64,000 bases of DNA, taken from the NCBI GenBank assembly GCA_022457155.1, contig JAJGOT010001054.1, forward strand, positions 15,001-79,000. The letters run 5' to 3'. Positions 53,401-62,483 of the stretch are shown piece by piece. The stretch's first letter is position 1; each line of letters starts with the position of its first letter. The notes under the pieces were generated by a model. The model did no database searches. It was not told where the DNA came from and saw nothing but the letters and a program-made list of their open reading frames with translations. The DNA is from Cladopsammia gracilis. Its lineage: Eukaryota > Cnidaria > Anthozoa > Scleractinia > Dendrophylliidae. The translations under genes and the position numbers were made by a program.

Positions 53401-53813
53401 AAGCACTGGAAAAAAATTACGGTTCATTGCTTCAGAAGGGAAATGTTACGCTGGGATACTTAGCTCGAGAAGTGGAAATGTTTTCGACAAACGCAGACGC
53501 CTTTGAGCAGAGAAAGGCCGACGCCATTGACATTCAGAACTTTGCCAAACTGCGGAGACTCAATGATCAGATGATGAACATGGAGCGCGCGTTCATTTGG
53601 CCATATGGACTGCCGGGAAGGCGCCACATACGTCACGTGCTGTTCGCACCAGAAAAGTACAACACTTACGGCAGCTCGAGCTTCCCAGGAATCACTGACG
53701 CACTCTTCGATATCGAGAAGACTAACAACTGGAAACAAGTGAAAGAACAAGTTTCCATCGCCATCACGTGCGTGCGAGAGGCTGCGAAGATTTTGGCAGC
53801 GACGGACGAGTAG
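44138..53813 (+). CDS. FOLH1-like: glutamate carboxypeptidase II / NAALADase-type peptidase (M28B), five exons, 764 aa
   Basis: Membrane zinc carboxypeptidase of family M28B (FOLH1/NAALAD2 relatives, which cleave C-terminal glutamate from N-acetyl-aspartyl-glutamate or folyl-polyglutamate). Exons: 44138-44427, 46212-46428, 47678-47878, 49678-49969 and 52519-53813; phases join to one 764-codon frame ending TAG. Layout: cytoplasmic tail 1-22, basic stop KRQRTKR, one membrane span about 25-50, then the ectodomain. The two-zinc site is intact: H397 (GNHRD), D407 (GGVDP), E445 catalytic and E446 (AEEYGLLGS), D474 (NADS) and H572 (YPVYH). R233 (YRGNK) of the glutamate pocket is kept, but the Lys-Tyr pair of the human glutarate sensor is Thr716-Tyr717, the RGN Asn is Ser, and the RAR part of the arginine patch is absent. 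So substrate choice may differ. Human GCPII is 750 aa. Confidence 0.93.
44428..46211 (+). other. peptidase intron 1
   Basis: 1784 bp; no coding sequence or repeat family recognised. Two TGCGCATGAG-type strings are chance or repeat scraps. Confidence 0.6.
46212..46428 (+). CDS. FOLH1-like: peptidase exon 2
   Basis: YFTKRPHISGGEQNKKLGEY.. then VQYDVLLSMP (DVLLS is invariant in the family) to VKGPEK. The donor AAG|GTAATA is phase 0. Confidence 0.93.
46476..47027 (+). repeat. three perfect-length tandem copies of a 184-bp unit in intron 2
   Basis: Units start GCAACCCCAGACAAAATGTT at 46476, 46660 and 46844 and differ at only a few bases (for example CGTCGG against CTCCGG). Each contains a hairpin-like AAAGTTGAAAGACC/TTCAACTTTGAAC pair. 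The near-identity implies recent expansion. Confidence 0.95.
47678..47878 (+). CDS. FOLH1-like: peptidase exon 3 with GC donor
   Basis: IAEPSENDSLVLPPFLGYAP.. YANYGTVKDF.. GRIVIMRYGKIYRGNK. The acceptor is TAAG|ATT. The donor reads AAG|GCAAGA: a GC-AG intron is required to keep the family sequence RGNK-VENAQ. Confidence 0.9.
48880..49390 (+). pseudogene. LINE reverse transcriptase C-terminal relic in intron 3
   Basis: Broken frames give KVGRLMRLRNRIPCSAKLT, then VAWHFCKASDSRKVERIQDR, ALRAINRTKTDPYETLLERA, LPSLQNRRLQDIAIYMYKV and PRVNTVNYDKHS, a CR1/L2-type C-terminus with several stops and shifts, on the same strand as the host gene. Confidence 0.8.
49678..49969 (+). CDS. FOLH1-like: peptidase exon 4
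   Basis: VENAQNCGAAGVILYSDPVD.. GTQRGSVHGPTDGDPLTP.. to VEFLKRLG. GVILYSDP and GDPLTP are family signatures. The acceptor follows a T9 tract; the donor is G|GTAAGA, phase 1. Confidence 0.93.
50130..52135. mobile_element. 2-kb element in intron 4 with ATGACATCAATGATT-rich ends
   Basis: The left end AGACATACCTAATCGATGAT and the right end GATTAGTTATGCCTGAAG are inverted relatives. Both ends, for about 200 bp, are made of variants of ATCAATGTCATTGATTACTC. The interior holds the tRNA-like gene at 50603 and no ORF I recognise. Confidence 0.6.
50603..50676 (-). tRNA. tRNA-like gene or tRNA-derived repeat
   Basis: Acceptor strands AUCACGA/UUGUGAC pair except at the first position. The T arm CGAGGUUCAAGUCUCG is good and the D region GGUCGAGUGGAUUAGCAC is tRNA-like, but the anticodon stem is weak (CGG/CCG; the loop may read GAC). 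A T8 run follows the 3' end. More likely a decayed copy than a working gene. Confidence 0.45.
52519..53813 (+). CDS. FOLH1-like: peptidase exon 5 (large terminal exon, 430 codons)
   Basis: Starts GDEVPSEWAGGLPI and covers the whole zinc site plus the helical dimerisation domain to KILAATDE and TAG. In mammals this region is spread over many exons; here it is one, so introns were lost here or gained there. Confidence 0.95.
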
Positions 53814-54130
53814 TTTATTGTTATATTAGAAGTACAAATCCTGTGTCAAAGCGGATTTGCAACTGTTACATGTAATTCGTAATTTTTTAGAGTAGGATTT
53901 TGTAGCCAAGTAAATTGCAATAGATTTTGCAAGAGATTTTTGAGTGTCATTGATTTGCGTGTGTCTATAACATTTTTTCAAATTGATCAGGAACATCTAG
54001 TTAAAGACATGTTGTGGCTGCTATAATTAACTTTTTACATTTACAGACTTTGTGATACGGCTACCAACTAACTTTAGTGACCTTTATCTGATTTCAGAAG
54101 TTATATAATCGCGTGACGTCATGTATGTCT

Positions 54131-54136
54131 AATAAA
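54131..54136 (+). promoter_or_regulatory. candidate poly(A) signal of the peptidase gene
   Basis: AATAAA about 320 nt after the stop codon, the first on this strand in a plausible position. Confidence 0.5.
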
Positions 54137-54149
54137 AATAATATTTTCT

Positions 54150-54440
54150 ACCGACCTCTTATGAATACAAAATAGGGAAGTTAGTTCCTAAACAAACTGC
54201 GATGCTGCGTTAGTGGGGAAAATAAAACATGAAAATTGGGTTTTATCAACTGAGTTGATTAGATACATTGACCATCGTAAACAGATTCAAAAGCTGCTGT
54301 TTCTAGCGATAGCCCTTCGTCAGAGCAGAGAGCGATCGCTATGATGCAGTGCCAGCCGGCGCTGGAAACGGAAGCTTTTGAACCTCTTTACGAAGACCAA
54401 TTGACCTCATCACACCAAATTCTTGTGTACCGACCTCTTA
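54150..54440 (-). mobile_element. Penelope-like element terminal region with hammerhead-like core
   Basis: The minus strand contains CTGACGA, GGGCTATCGCTA, GAAAC in hammerhead order (54303-54326), followed by AGCTTTTGAATC and TCAACTCAGTTGATAAAACC, a layout known from Penelope-like terminal repeats. The possible stem II is imperfect, so activity is doubtful. The two CTACCGACCTCTTA / TACCGACCTCTTAA strings (54153 and 54427) bracket it. Confidence 0.55.
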
Positions 54441-54626
54441 ATCTGCTGCATTATGTTGCAACAAAGTAACATGACGGAATAATAATTCCCAAGGGATGAT
54501 TGTTAACCTTGTGGAAGTTACTGATTTTATATAAATGTAACTTAATCTCGTGGTAATACCATGAACAGACAGATTTTGCCTTCACTACACAACCGAACAC
54601 ACTCAAAGGTTGAGGCATGGGCGCGT

Positions 54627-54793
54627 TGGTCAGCCAGGCCCACGATACATTTTATTATTGACAAAGGACTATCGTATTACAATATTACTATAATATACTA
54701 TACTATAATATGACAATAACTCTAGGTTGGCCGGCCAGGCCCACGATACATTTTGTTATTGACGAAGAACTATAATATAACGATAACTCTAAG
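54627..54793 (+). repeat. tandem duplication (GGCCCACGATACATTTT)
   Basis: Two units start about 100 bp apart at 54638 and 54737; the first also carries an AT-rich expansion (CTATAATATACTATAC). Confidence 0.75.
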
Positions 54794-55701
54794 CGCACCA
54801 GAGCCGGACACGTAAACCCCAAAAAACCAACTGTTGGAAAAAATAGGGACCGTGTACCCCCGACCTATGCAGTGGTGCTACCTTTGGGGTTTTAAGGTGT
54901 TTTTAACTAAGAAACAAACGACTAAACTGCGGCTAAAACTGCCGATAACAAATCTTAAGGTATTACAATAAACAATTAAGACGAAAGTTAACTTGTTTGA
55001 ACAGTACTAGAGGCGGCGAGGCTGACCGTAGAATGACACAAATCTTTCAACGAACACTTTTCAAACTCACGAACCGTGAGCCCCTGTGCACTACACTAGT
55101 ACCCGGTTCTCTGTTCCGTGTCGGCAAAATATTAATTTATGTCAATACCGATTATCACAAATTACATTACCGGTCGGACCTCAGAGGCTAAAATATATTA
55201 AAGCGAAAGGAATTTTTCTTTTGCCCAACGATAGTTCTGCAACATTAAACTGGAAAAAAAGGCCGAAATAGGGAATGGTGAACCGCCCACCATCCATGAT
55301 ATCTTCCCGCTTCTTCGACGACCTGATTTTTGTATTTCTCGTCTAATACCAACATTTAGCACGGTTCTATTTAATTTCCTTTTATATTCCACATGGCTTG
55401 GTTTCCATTGTTCTCGTAGGGGATTATATTGAGTAATACCCGCTAATTATCAACTAGTGAAAAGCTGGTGGCGGCTTTTGATGTTACAGGGGAGTGCGGG
55501 GCTGAAACAATAGCAAAACAATGGAATATATTCACCTCAACATATTCCCCTGACATATTCCCCTCTCAACACCCAAAGTTACAAACAAAAATAACAGTAA
55601 AGCAAGAAAAATTTGTCACCAACTTTAAAAGGATTCTTACATTTTTCTTTGTGAAATTGAACACAGAAGATGAGCGTTCCGAAATACTGGATTCTACTTA
55701 C

Positions 55702-55893
55702 TGCTGCGATATCTTGACATTGCTCGGCATCTTCGAACAACCCCTCAATCACTTCTGCAACGCTAAACTGCGCGTTATCATAAGCACCTCGAGGCTGTTC
55801 AGTCGCGAGCTCCTCGTCTGCCTTACTGCTTACATTTAACGAACCACTGAAACTGTTCTGAGTAAGAAACAAGTCGTCTGCCGAGTCACTCAT
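55702..55893 (-). CDS. possible first coding exon of an unidentified gene (64 codons)
   Basis: MSDSADDLFLTQNSFSGSLN, then VSSKADEELATEQPRGAYDN, AQFSVAEVIEGLFEDAEQCQ and DIAA, ending at a strong donor GCA|GTAAGT. The acidic, Ser-rich start followed by an amphipathic stretch looks like a real N-terminus, but I recognise no family and find no following exon down to 53.8 kb. It may be a captured exon in a transposon or a false call. Confidence 0.3.
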
Positions 55894-56108
55894 GTCTTCT
55901 GATGTTGGAGTGAATAAAGCTCAGACACGACGGAAAACATGTTTGTTCTGTACGAATTTACCACGTCGAAATCCCGGTGCGTTCGTTCAGTATTTTTATT
56001 CTATTGTTCTCCACACATACAAAGGCATTCCGATATATGCATTGCACAAAAGCGTTTGTTTGTCATTGGGGCGTCAACCTCGCCCATGTGGAATATAAGC
56101 TGATTATA

Positions 56109-56157
56109 TTTAGGCACCTCGTGGATACGTGATTTATTCACCGAGGGAGAATCACGT

Positions 56158-56175
<18 letters not shown>
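56109..56175. repeat. 67-bp foldback hairpin
   Basis: TTTAGGCACCTCG.TGGATACGTGATT faces GAATCACGTATCCCCTCG..TGCCTAAA. Confidence 0.8.
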
Positions 56176-56191
<16 letters not shown>

Positions 56192-56742
56192 TCGGTTTGA
56201 CCAGGCACTTTGATGTCTTTTTATCTTCTTTTCCCGATTCATTCGAAAATTGTATTATGTTTTAGGAATAGCTTTTTCCCCTATTATAGTTTTTGTCGCA
56301 AATGGTGCTTATTATTTTTCTTTTCCTCTGCATCTAGTTTTTTATTCGTTCTTTTACGCATCGGGGACGATGCAGAATCTGAGAAGGAGGCATGTTGGGA
56401 GAACTGAAATATTGCTTAATTTTATAACTGTAAATTGATAGTTTTGTCAATATATTTTCAGCAATCACTTGTTAATTCAGCTCGTGCAGATCTCCTTCTC
56501 TGCCGTCTTTCTTGCTTTTCACAGAGAACAAGCTTTTTAAAAACTTAAGGCTGTAGCCATGTGCTGAGAGCTCCTTGAAGGCAAAGTCAAGTGTATTATC
56601 GGGTTATAATCTCGTCTCAAACGCAATCAAAAGAGTCACTGGATCACGAAAACGGGCTGCAACTCACAGCGAAATGCCGTACATGACGAAGCTTAGTTGT
56701 AAGCACAACTTCTAAACTTCTAAATAACAGTAATGCGCCACA

Positions 56743-57110
56743 ATGCTTCAACAAAGTACCTATGCATTAAGAAAGCAAAATATCTTGAAGATGCCTAGTC
56801 CCAATACTGCCAGATATAGAATAAAATCATGGTGCTATCAAGCAGTAAAACTATGGAACAGCCTTCCGGACAAAGCGCGGGCGGATTCCAGCTACAAAGC
56901 GCTCCGTATAATTTTAAGAATATCGCACTGATTCTCATTTTATATTTGATATATTACCATTGATAAACAGACTAATGATACAACAACAATATTTATTGTT
57001 AATTGTTTTATATTTTTTTGTTGTGGTAATACCTGTAAACTAGCATGCCCATAGCTAAGTGTATTTGAGCATTCAATAAAGTTTTATTGTATTTTATCAT
57101 CGTATGACAT
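56743..57110 (+). pseudogene. LINE 3' end
   Basis: STYALRKQNILKMPSPNTAR, YRIKSWCYQAVKLWNSLPDK then a stop, and an AT-rich 3' UTR with AATAAAG near its end. This is the C-terminal LWNSLP block of CR1/L2-type LINEs. Confidence 0.8.
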
Positions 57111-57337
57111 GATCAGGCTTTGTAAAAAGCTAATCGATTGAATGGATGAATTTACAAGATTCTACTAAAAAGAAATAGAATACAGCTTCAGGTGCTGGTT
57201 GGATATTCCCCACTGATTACTCATCCAAGCATTTATTTTACATACAGCATCCATCTCCACAATTGTAAACACCAACACAAAATATTTTTGATGCAGTGCC
57301 ACAAGTTCCTCTCAAAGTGATCAGCAGCGGGGAGAGG

Positions 57338-57490
57338 GGGTTGGGGGGGATACTCGCAAATATAAGTTAAATAGGTATGTGCGACCCCCAAGGGAATGGT
57401 TTTTGAGCCATTTTCCGGCCCGAAATTGGGTATGAATTGCCTGCTGGTGTAAAATAAGGTGTAGGATAGTTTGTCTTAAAAAGGTAGGCC
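57338..57490. mobile_element. fragment of a GGGGGGATACTC-type element, motif AAATTGGGTA
   Basis: The left end GGGGGGGATACTCGCAAATA..GGTATGTGCGACCCCC corresponds to the inverted right end of the element at 4781-9825. Motif forms GAAATTGGGTATG and GAAATCGGGTAAG follow. The right end is missing. Confidence 0.6.
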
Positions 57491-57596
57491 TGAAATCGGG
57501 TAAGAAAAAACATATATTCTAGTCTGTAAAGGCTTCAAGCTTCAGTGAGTGGAAACCTTGGGGTGGGGGCAATCGTAAAAAAGATGGAGGGTGATA

Positions 57597-57661
57597 TCAG
57601 AGGTGACAGGGTGGATGTCTTATCACTAAGGAAGGCGTGATGTCTTTCAGAGACGCGCATC
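57597..57661 (-). CDS. HAO1-like: HAO-C exon 6 (terminal)
   Basis: [20 protein letters not shown] then TGA; Cys-His-Leu replaces Ser-His-Leu through a single-base change. Confidence 0.9.
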
Positions 57662-60600
57662 CTGAAAAATAAAAAAAAAAACGTAACATGTCTACTAAAA
57701 CATAAAGAGCAAAACACCATGAAACATGGCAGGGAGTACCTGCACCTGTCGGTCAGTAGAGAGGTGTCTGTTTCAAACTGACATGACGTAAAGGACTAAA
57801 GAATTACAGGAACAAACTCCAACAAAATAATTTTCAACGAAATAAAGAAATAAAGAGATTTTTAAAACCAGACATATAAATGCCTCTGTTAGAGTTGAGC
57901 GTTGCTTGTCATCATTATCGACCACCCTAATTAATATATTTTGCATCTTAGCTCTACAACACACAGCCGTCCACCGCCACTCAGGTTCCTAAGCTTTCAA
58001 TAATCTTCAATCCTCTCCAGTCTTCCTCGTTTTCCGAAACCTCGTTCCCAGGGTATTCTCCGCTTTCAAAATGGCGGGCTGGGCGTAGAGCAGAAATATT
58101 TTTTAGGACCACTTTTAGGGCCTAAACGACGATCCAAGCTCCAAACTGGGAGCGAAACTTTAACGGTTAACTTGAAATTGGGGTTTTGTATAACTATAAA
58201 AGCTGTTTTCTTTTACCGTATAGTTTTGTAATTGGGCACGAAGTTGTGTGTTCCATCGTCTTTACAGCAAACACTCCAACCCTTCTTTCATAGCAGAAAG
58301 ATATTTTCTAGAACTGGTCTAACCAATCAGGCAATCAGGCAATCAGGCAATCAGGCAATCAGACAATCAGGCAATCACAGAAAATATGCCTTTGGTTTAT
58401 GCTACGTTTTTATGCCTATTTGGATTCAGTTAAGTTACAATGGTGTTTAAAGGTGCAATGCCACAGGCATTTTGCTCTCTTTGGTCAAAACTTTACTACA
58501 TTTTTTACCAAGTTGCCTCCCTCTTACACACAAATCTCTTAGAGTACGGACAGAATACGCGAAGGAAGAATAACAAACCATGATCAGTCCATTAAGCGAT
58601 TTTTCCAAAACACATTGAGAATTATTTCTAGGTTTCCATTGATGCAAATATCTTTTTCAAAGTGATACTTACAACAGGTAACATTGCTCCTTTTAAAAAC
58701 GATTTTAAGTACAACGTTGTAATTGTTGACTAACCTGCTAAGGCCATAGCTATTTTTAACTCATCTTTGAGCATTTGAAGAACTGCGGTAACACCCTCCT
58801 CTCCCTGAAACACACAAGATAACATCTTTGAAAACCTGTGACTTACTTACTTATCCTCTTAGGGCCCCTGTGAGATACCTAATTAAGATACTGTGACGCG
58901 AAAGATCCATGTTACCACATATTACCATAAGAACAATTAGACAGAGCACTGTTCATTTGCAACCATGTTAGCATTTGGATTTTCCATAAGCAAATAAGTT
59001 TTTTTCATGGAAAACAAGTTTGACTGGAAAAGCCAATAGGCGTCTCTAAACATCGATCGAGTGTTTTTTATCTTGGCAAGGAATAAAGAAGAGGGGTATA
59101 TATATTGTACCTTATAAGCAAGTCCCCAGAGAACAGGCCGTCCTACAAACACTGCTCGAGCCCCCAAAGCAAGGGCCTTTAGAACATCAGTTCCCAGTCT
59201 CACGCCACCGTCCATATACACCTCGACCCCAGTTCCCTGGACGGCCTTCACTATCTCGGGTAACACATCAATCTGGCAAAAACGAAATCCAGTTTTAGTC
59301 ATTGTTATTTTAAAGAAATGAAAACAAGCATTATACATACAGTCGCCAGGGCACCATCTAACTGCCGACCTCCATGATTTGAAACCAGAATTCCTTGGAC
59401 CCCATGCTGCACTGCGAGACGAGCATCTTCCGGTGTTAATATTCCCTTGACAATGATAGGAAGTGAGGTAATCGAACGGATCCAGTCCAGTATCTTCCGG
59501 TCGATACTACCGTCCAATGAACCGTCGATATTCGCACCCAACTCCGCGTTGCTTTTGAATCTTATCTTCCGCTGAACAAACGAAAAGTTTGCATATTTCA
59601 AATGCTCTGGTAGACAAAATCTTGTCCTGCCTTTATGTCCGCCATAAACTGGCTGGTCAATTGTAAATAAAACTGCGTTATATCCTGCTTTTTCAGCTCG
59701 TTTTAACAGTGTTACGATGAGTTGACGATCAGTGAAGAACTGCATCTGAAAAAACTTGACTGTGTTTGGAGATTCCCGGGCCACGTCCTCTAAGGTGGTG
59801 TTGGAGTATATACTCAAACCCATCGCTGTATTCATTGAAGTAACCGCTGAATGCCAAAGGAAACAAAAGATAAATATTTCTCAGCTTAGAAACTGGTAAA
59901 AAAAGGGTAAGGGTCTGTGCATGCGTCACCGTCTACTCAACGGTTTTCCTAAGAGATGAGCTTCCGTCTTTCTCAAAAGTTTTTAAGCTTGACTAAACGA
60001 TTTGGGGAAAGGAAAGAAAAACACCCTACTTTTTAAGAACAGTGCATGATGTAGGTTCCTTGACTGAACCACAGGAGATTTCTCTATATACAAAGTGCAG
60101 GGATATCGATTTGTGAGCGTAACTTCATTTATCTATTTTTAGGGTATCCAGGCAACATTAACCTGATTAACACAAGCCACAAGCAGGGTCTACTTGTGAA
60201 CATTTTAATCATTTTCCACGCTTTTAGTTTAACTGTAAGCTTACCTCTGACTGTGGCCAGTTCACCGTCAGGATGCGCCATAGCGTGAAATGCAGTTGGT
60301 GAAACACAGATGGGCATGCTTAGCTTATGACCCAGGACTGTCACTGAGATGTCTTGATGGGAAACATCTCGCAGCATTCGTGGTCGTAGTTTAATCCTGA
60401 GGAAAAACGAATATCAGATAAACTGCGATATACAACTCTCTCGAATTCTCTTATTCGGACAGGTAACTTTGTCCTGAGAGATCAGAACTTAAACAAACTA
60501 CGTTTCTGTAGCACGGAGGACACCCAAATTGGTCATAATTGTCTAAGCGAGAATCAGATAAAGGCCAATAACTGTTTTACTATAATTTTAAACCACTAAT

Positions 60601-62483
60601 CCATTATTTCGGGTTTTGCGTTTTGTAGGTATTCCCTCGTAGTTTGTGGAATTCTGTTATTTATTTCCCGTTGCCGCTAATTAAGCGGGCGGTGCATAGC
60701 ATGCTTGCATGACATAACTTCTGCATGTCTCAACTAACTGTATGTAGATATAACGTCACAATTCAATTCAAGGGTAAATTAGCAGTGTGCTCTCAGCCTA
60801 TACGAATAGAGACAGGGAGCCAAATGTATAATTTTAGAGAGGTGGCTGTTGTAGAGAGGTGGTTGTTGTAGAGTCTGGGATGTAGAGAGGTAGCCACTGT
60901 AGAGAGGTGGCCACTGTAGAGAGGTGGCCACTGTAGGGAGGTGGCTGTTGTAGAGGGGTGGCCACTGTAGAGAGGTACCTGTTGTAGAGAGGTGGCCACT
61001 GTAAAGAAGTGGCCACTGTAGAGAGGTGGCAACTGTAGGGAGGTGGCACTGTAGATAGGTGGCCGCTGTAAAGAGGTGGCCGCTGTACAGCCGATAGATG
61101 GATGGAGGAAAGGAAGGAGCGAGAATTTGCATATTTGACACCGTCTGCGATAACCCGTTAATTACGCCTCCCGTATTCATGTAATCGTAATCGCCTTCCG
61201 TATTCACATAATCGGTTCCTGGTAAGCGAGAATGGAGTAATCGTAATAGGTATAAAGAAATAATGAACATTGCTTATTTATTTCTGTTTTTCCGTATAAT
61301 TCTAAGAAACGTGGGAGACCCAGTGTTTTCTACAGAAGCCGGGACCCCGCCCCGTGTTTTCCACCAAACCCAGCACGTTTCAGTATAAAAACCTAGTCGG
61401 CTTAGAAACCTGCCTTTGTTATTTGTTATTGCCACAGACAAACTCAATTTTTTATAGTTTTTTTTGTTCGCTTGAGAGAGAGAAATCGGAAAATTGTTGG
61501 ATTTATTTCAAAACAGATCAAAACAACTACGGTAGCTAAAACTATTTGCGTGGAACTACGTGACCTTGCGATTGCTTGTGCGTGTTACTAAACTCAGGCA
61601 CATAACTGATATATAGAGCAGTGAAAACAGACTTTTTTGTAGAAGCGAGGAAAATCTGTCAACTTTTGGGTTGATCCGCCAAAACCTAGGTTGTACCGTA
61701 GAAGAACCTTCGTAAAATTTCTAGACATTGAGGCATCGAGATACTAATATGTACCAGAATCGTGGAAATAACCGAAACGAAATCAAGACAAGTATATTTT
61801 TACATGAGGGAAAAATCTGAGACCTTTCGAAGTACACAGCACGACAGAATTGAAGGATTTTGCTCAATTCCACGGCGATGGCGTAAATTTGATTTATGTC
61901 GGCCCAACGTTATTCAAGATTGTATGCTTACGTGACACTTCGCGACATGGCCCCTTTAAGCTTTCAGTGATGGAGAACAAACCCTTATTAGGTTACCAAT
62001 AAAACACTCTTCCTCGTGTTTGATATATTACATGAAATATATTTTAATCGTTTTTCCGCCGACGATGTTTCTTGCGAGCTCCCCGAAACGTCAGAGAAAC
62101 GAAAATTCCTTTTCACAGAGGAAAGGAGTGATTCCATAGGCGTTTAGTTTACTGTGCATAGTAACCTGGCAATACGATTTCGAAGCGAACAAAAATAGCG
62201 ATCTCCTTTAATTTACACGACCTCGGGCTGGTGACTTTAATCTAGTACCTGCAGAAATGCGATCTATATTTTTTTTAAACCGTTCATGCGACATATAACA
62301 TAGTTAGTTAGTTGTCATTTACTATTAGCTTTATTTTTACCTGGTGAAAGCCAGCCGATTTTCACGTAGTGTATCATCATTATAAGCTCCGGAGGAATAG
62401 TAATCAAACGCATTTTTGTCCAAACGTGTGGCAGCGTATTTCTCCAGATCATCGATTGTTACAGGGTTTATAGAGGCCGCCAT
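57597..62483 (-). CDS. HAO1-like: 2-hydroxyacid oxidase, copy C (six exons, 365 aa)
   Basis: Third copy of the FMN-dependent 2-hydroxyacid oxidase. Exons in coding order: 62341-62483, 60245-60396, 59341-59846, 59111-59272, 58735-58804 and 57597-57661, with the same lengths and phases as the other copies and no stop or shift. Y28, D162 (in FTIDQP), K232, H256 and R259 are kept; position 134 is Gln, 112 is Tyr, 169 is His. Peculiar to this copy: GAYNDDTL for the conserved GADDDVTL in exon 1, DGALAT for DGVPAT before exon 4, and a CHL end, still within the [SAC][KRH][LM] PTS1 pattern. It is separated from copy B by the oppositely oriented peptidase gene. Exon 4 is almost identical to that of copy A. 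Confidence 0.93.
58325..58377 (+). repeat. 9-bp tandem repeat (CAATCAGGC)
   Basis: Six copies in intron 5 of HAO-C. Confidence 0.95.
58735..58804 (-). CDS. HAO1-like: HAO-C exon 5
   Basis: [18 protein letters not shown] then AMALA; differs from copy B by a Phe to Leu change and a few silent bases. Confidence 0.92.
59111..59272 (-). CDS. HAO1-like: HAO-C exon 4
   Basis: [12 protein letters not shown].. to [11 protein letters not shown]. The upstream intron bases AAGGAATAAAGAAGAG are shared with copy B. Confidence 0.95.
59341..59846 (-). CDS. HAO1-like: HAO-C exon 3
   Basis: Carries Q134 (FFQMQFFTD), D162, H169, K232, H256 and R259. The lid segment has [10 protein letters not shown] and [13 protein letters not shown], closer to copy B than to A. 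Confidence 0.95.
60245..60396 (-). CDS. HAO1-like: HAO-C exon 2
   Basis: [17 protein letters not shown].. [19 protein letters not shown]; protein identical to copy A except Lys for Arg at position 72. Confidence 0.95.
60837..61086. repeat. 17-bp minisatellite (GAGAGGTGGCCACTGTA)
   Basis: About 15 imperfect copies alternating between a GGCCACTG and a GGCTGTTG form, in intron 1 of HAO-C. Long minus-strand frames through it are artefacts. Confidence 0.95.
62341..62483 (-). CDS. HAO1-like: HAO-C exon 1
   Basis: [20 protein letters not shown].. [20 protein letters not shown] with a split Arg codon. It has no frame long enough to show by ORF length; found by homology to exons 1 of A and B, with a GT donor at CAG|GTAAAA. 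Confidence 0.9.

Noticed and set aside
53460..53750. 96-codon minus-strand frame
   Set aside because: Also antisense to peptidase exon 5.
60779..61270. 163-codon minus-strand frame rich in [10 protein letters not shown]
   Set aside because: Runs through the 17-bp minisatellite; repeat artefact.
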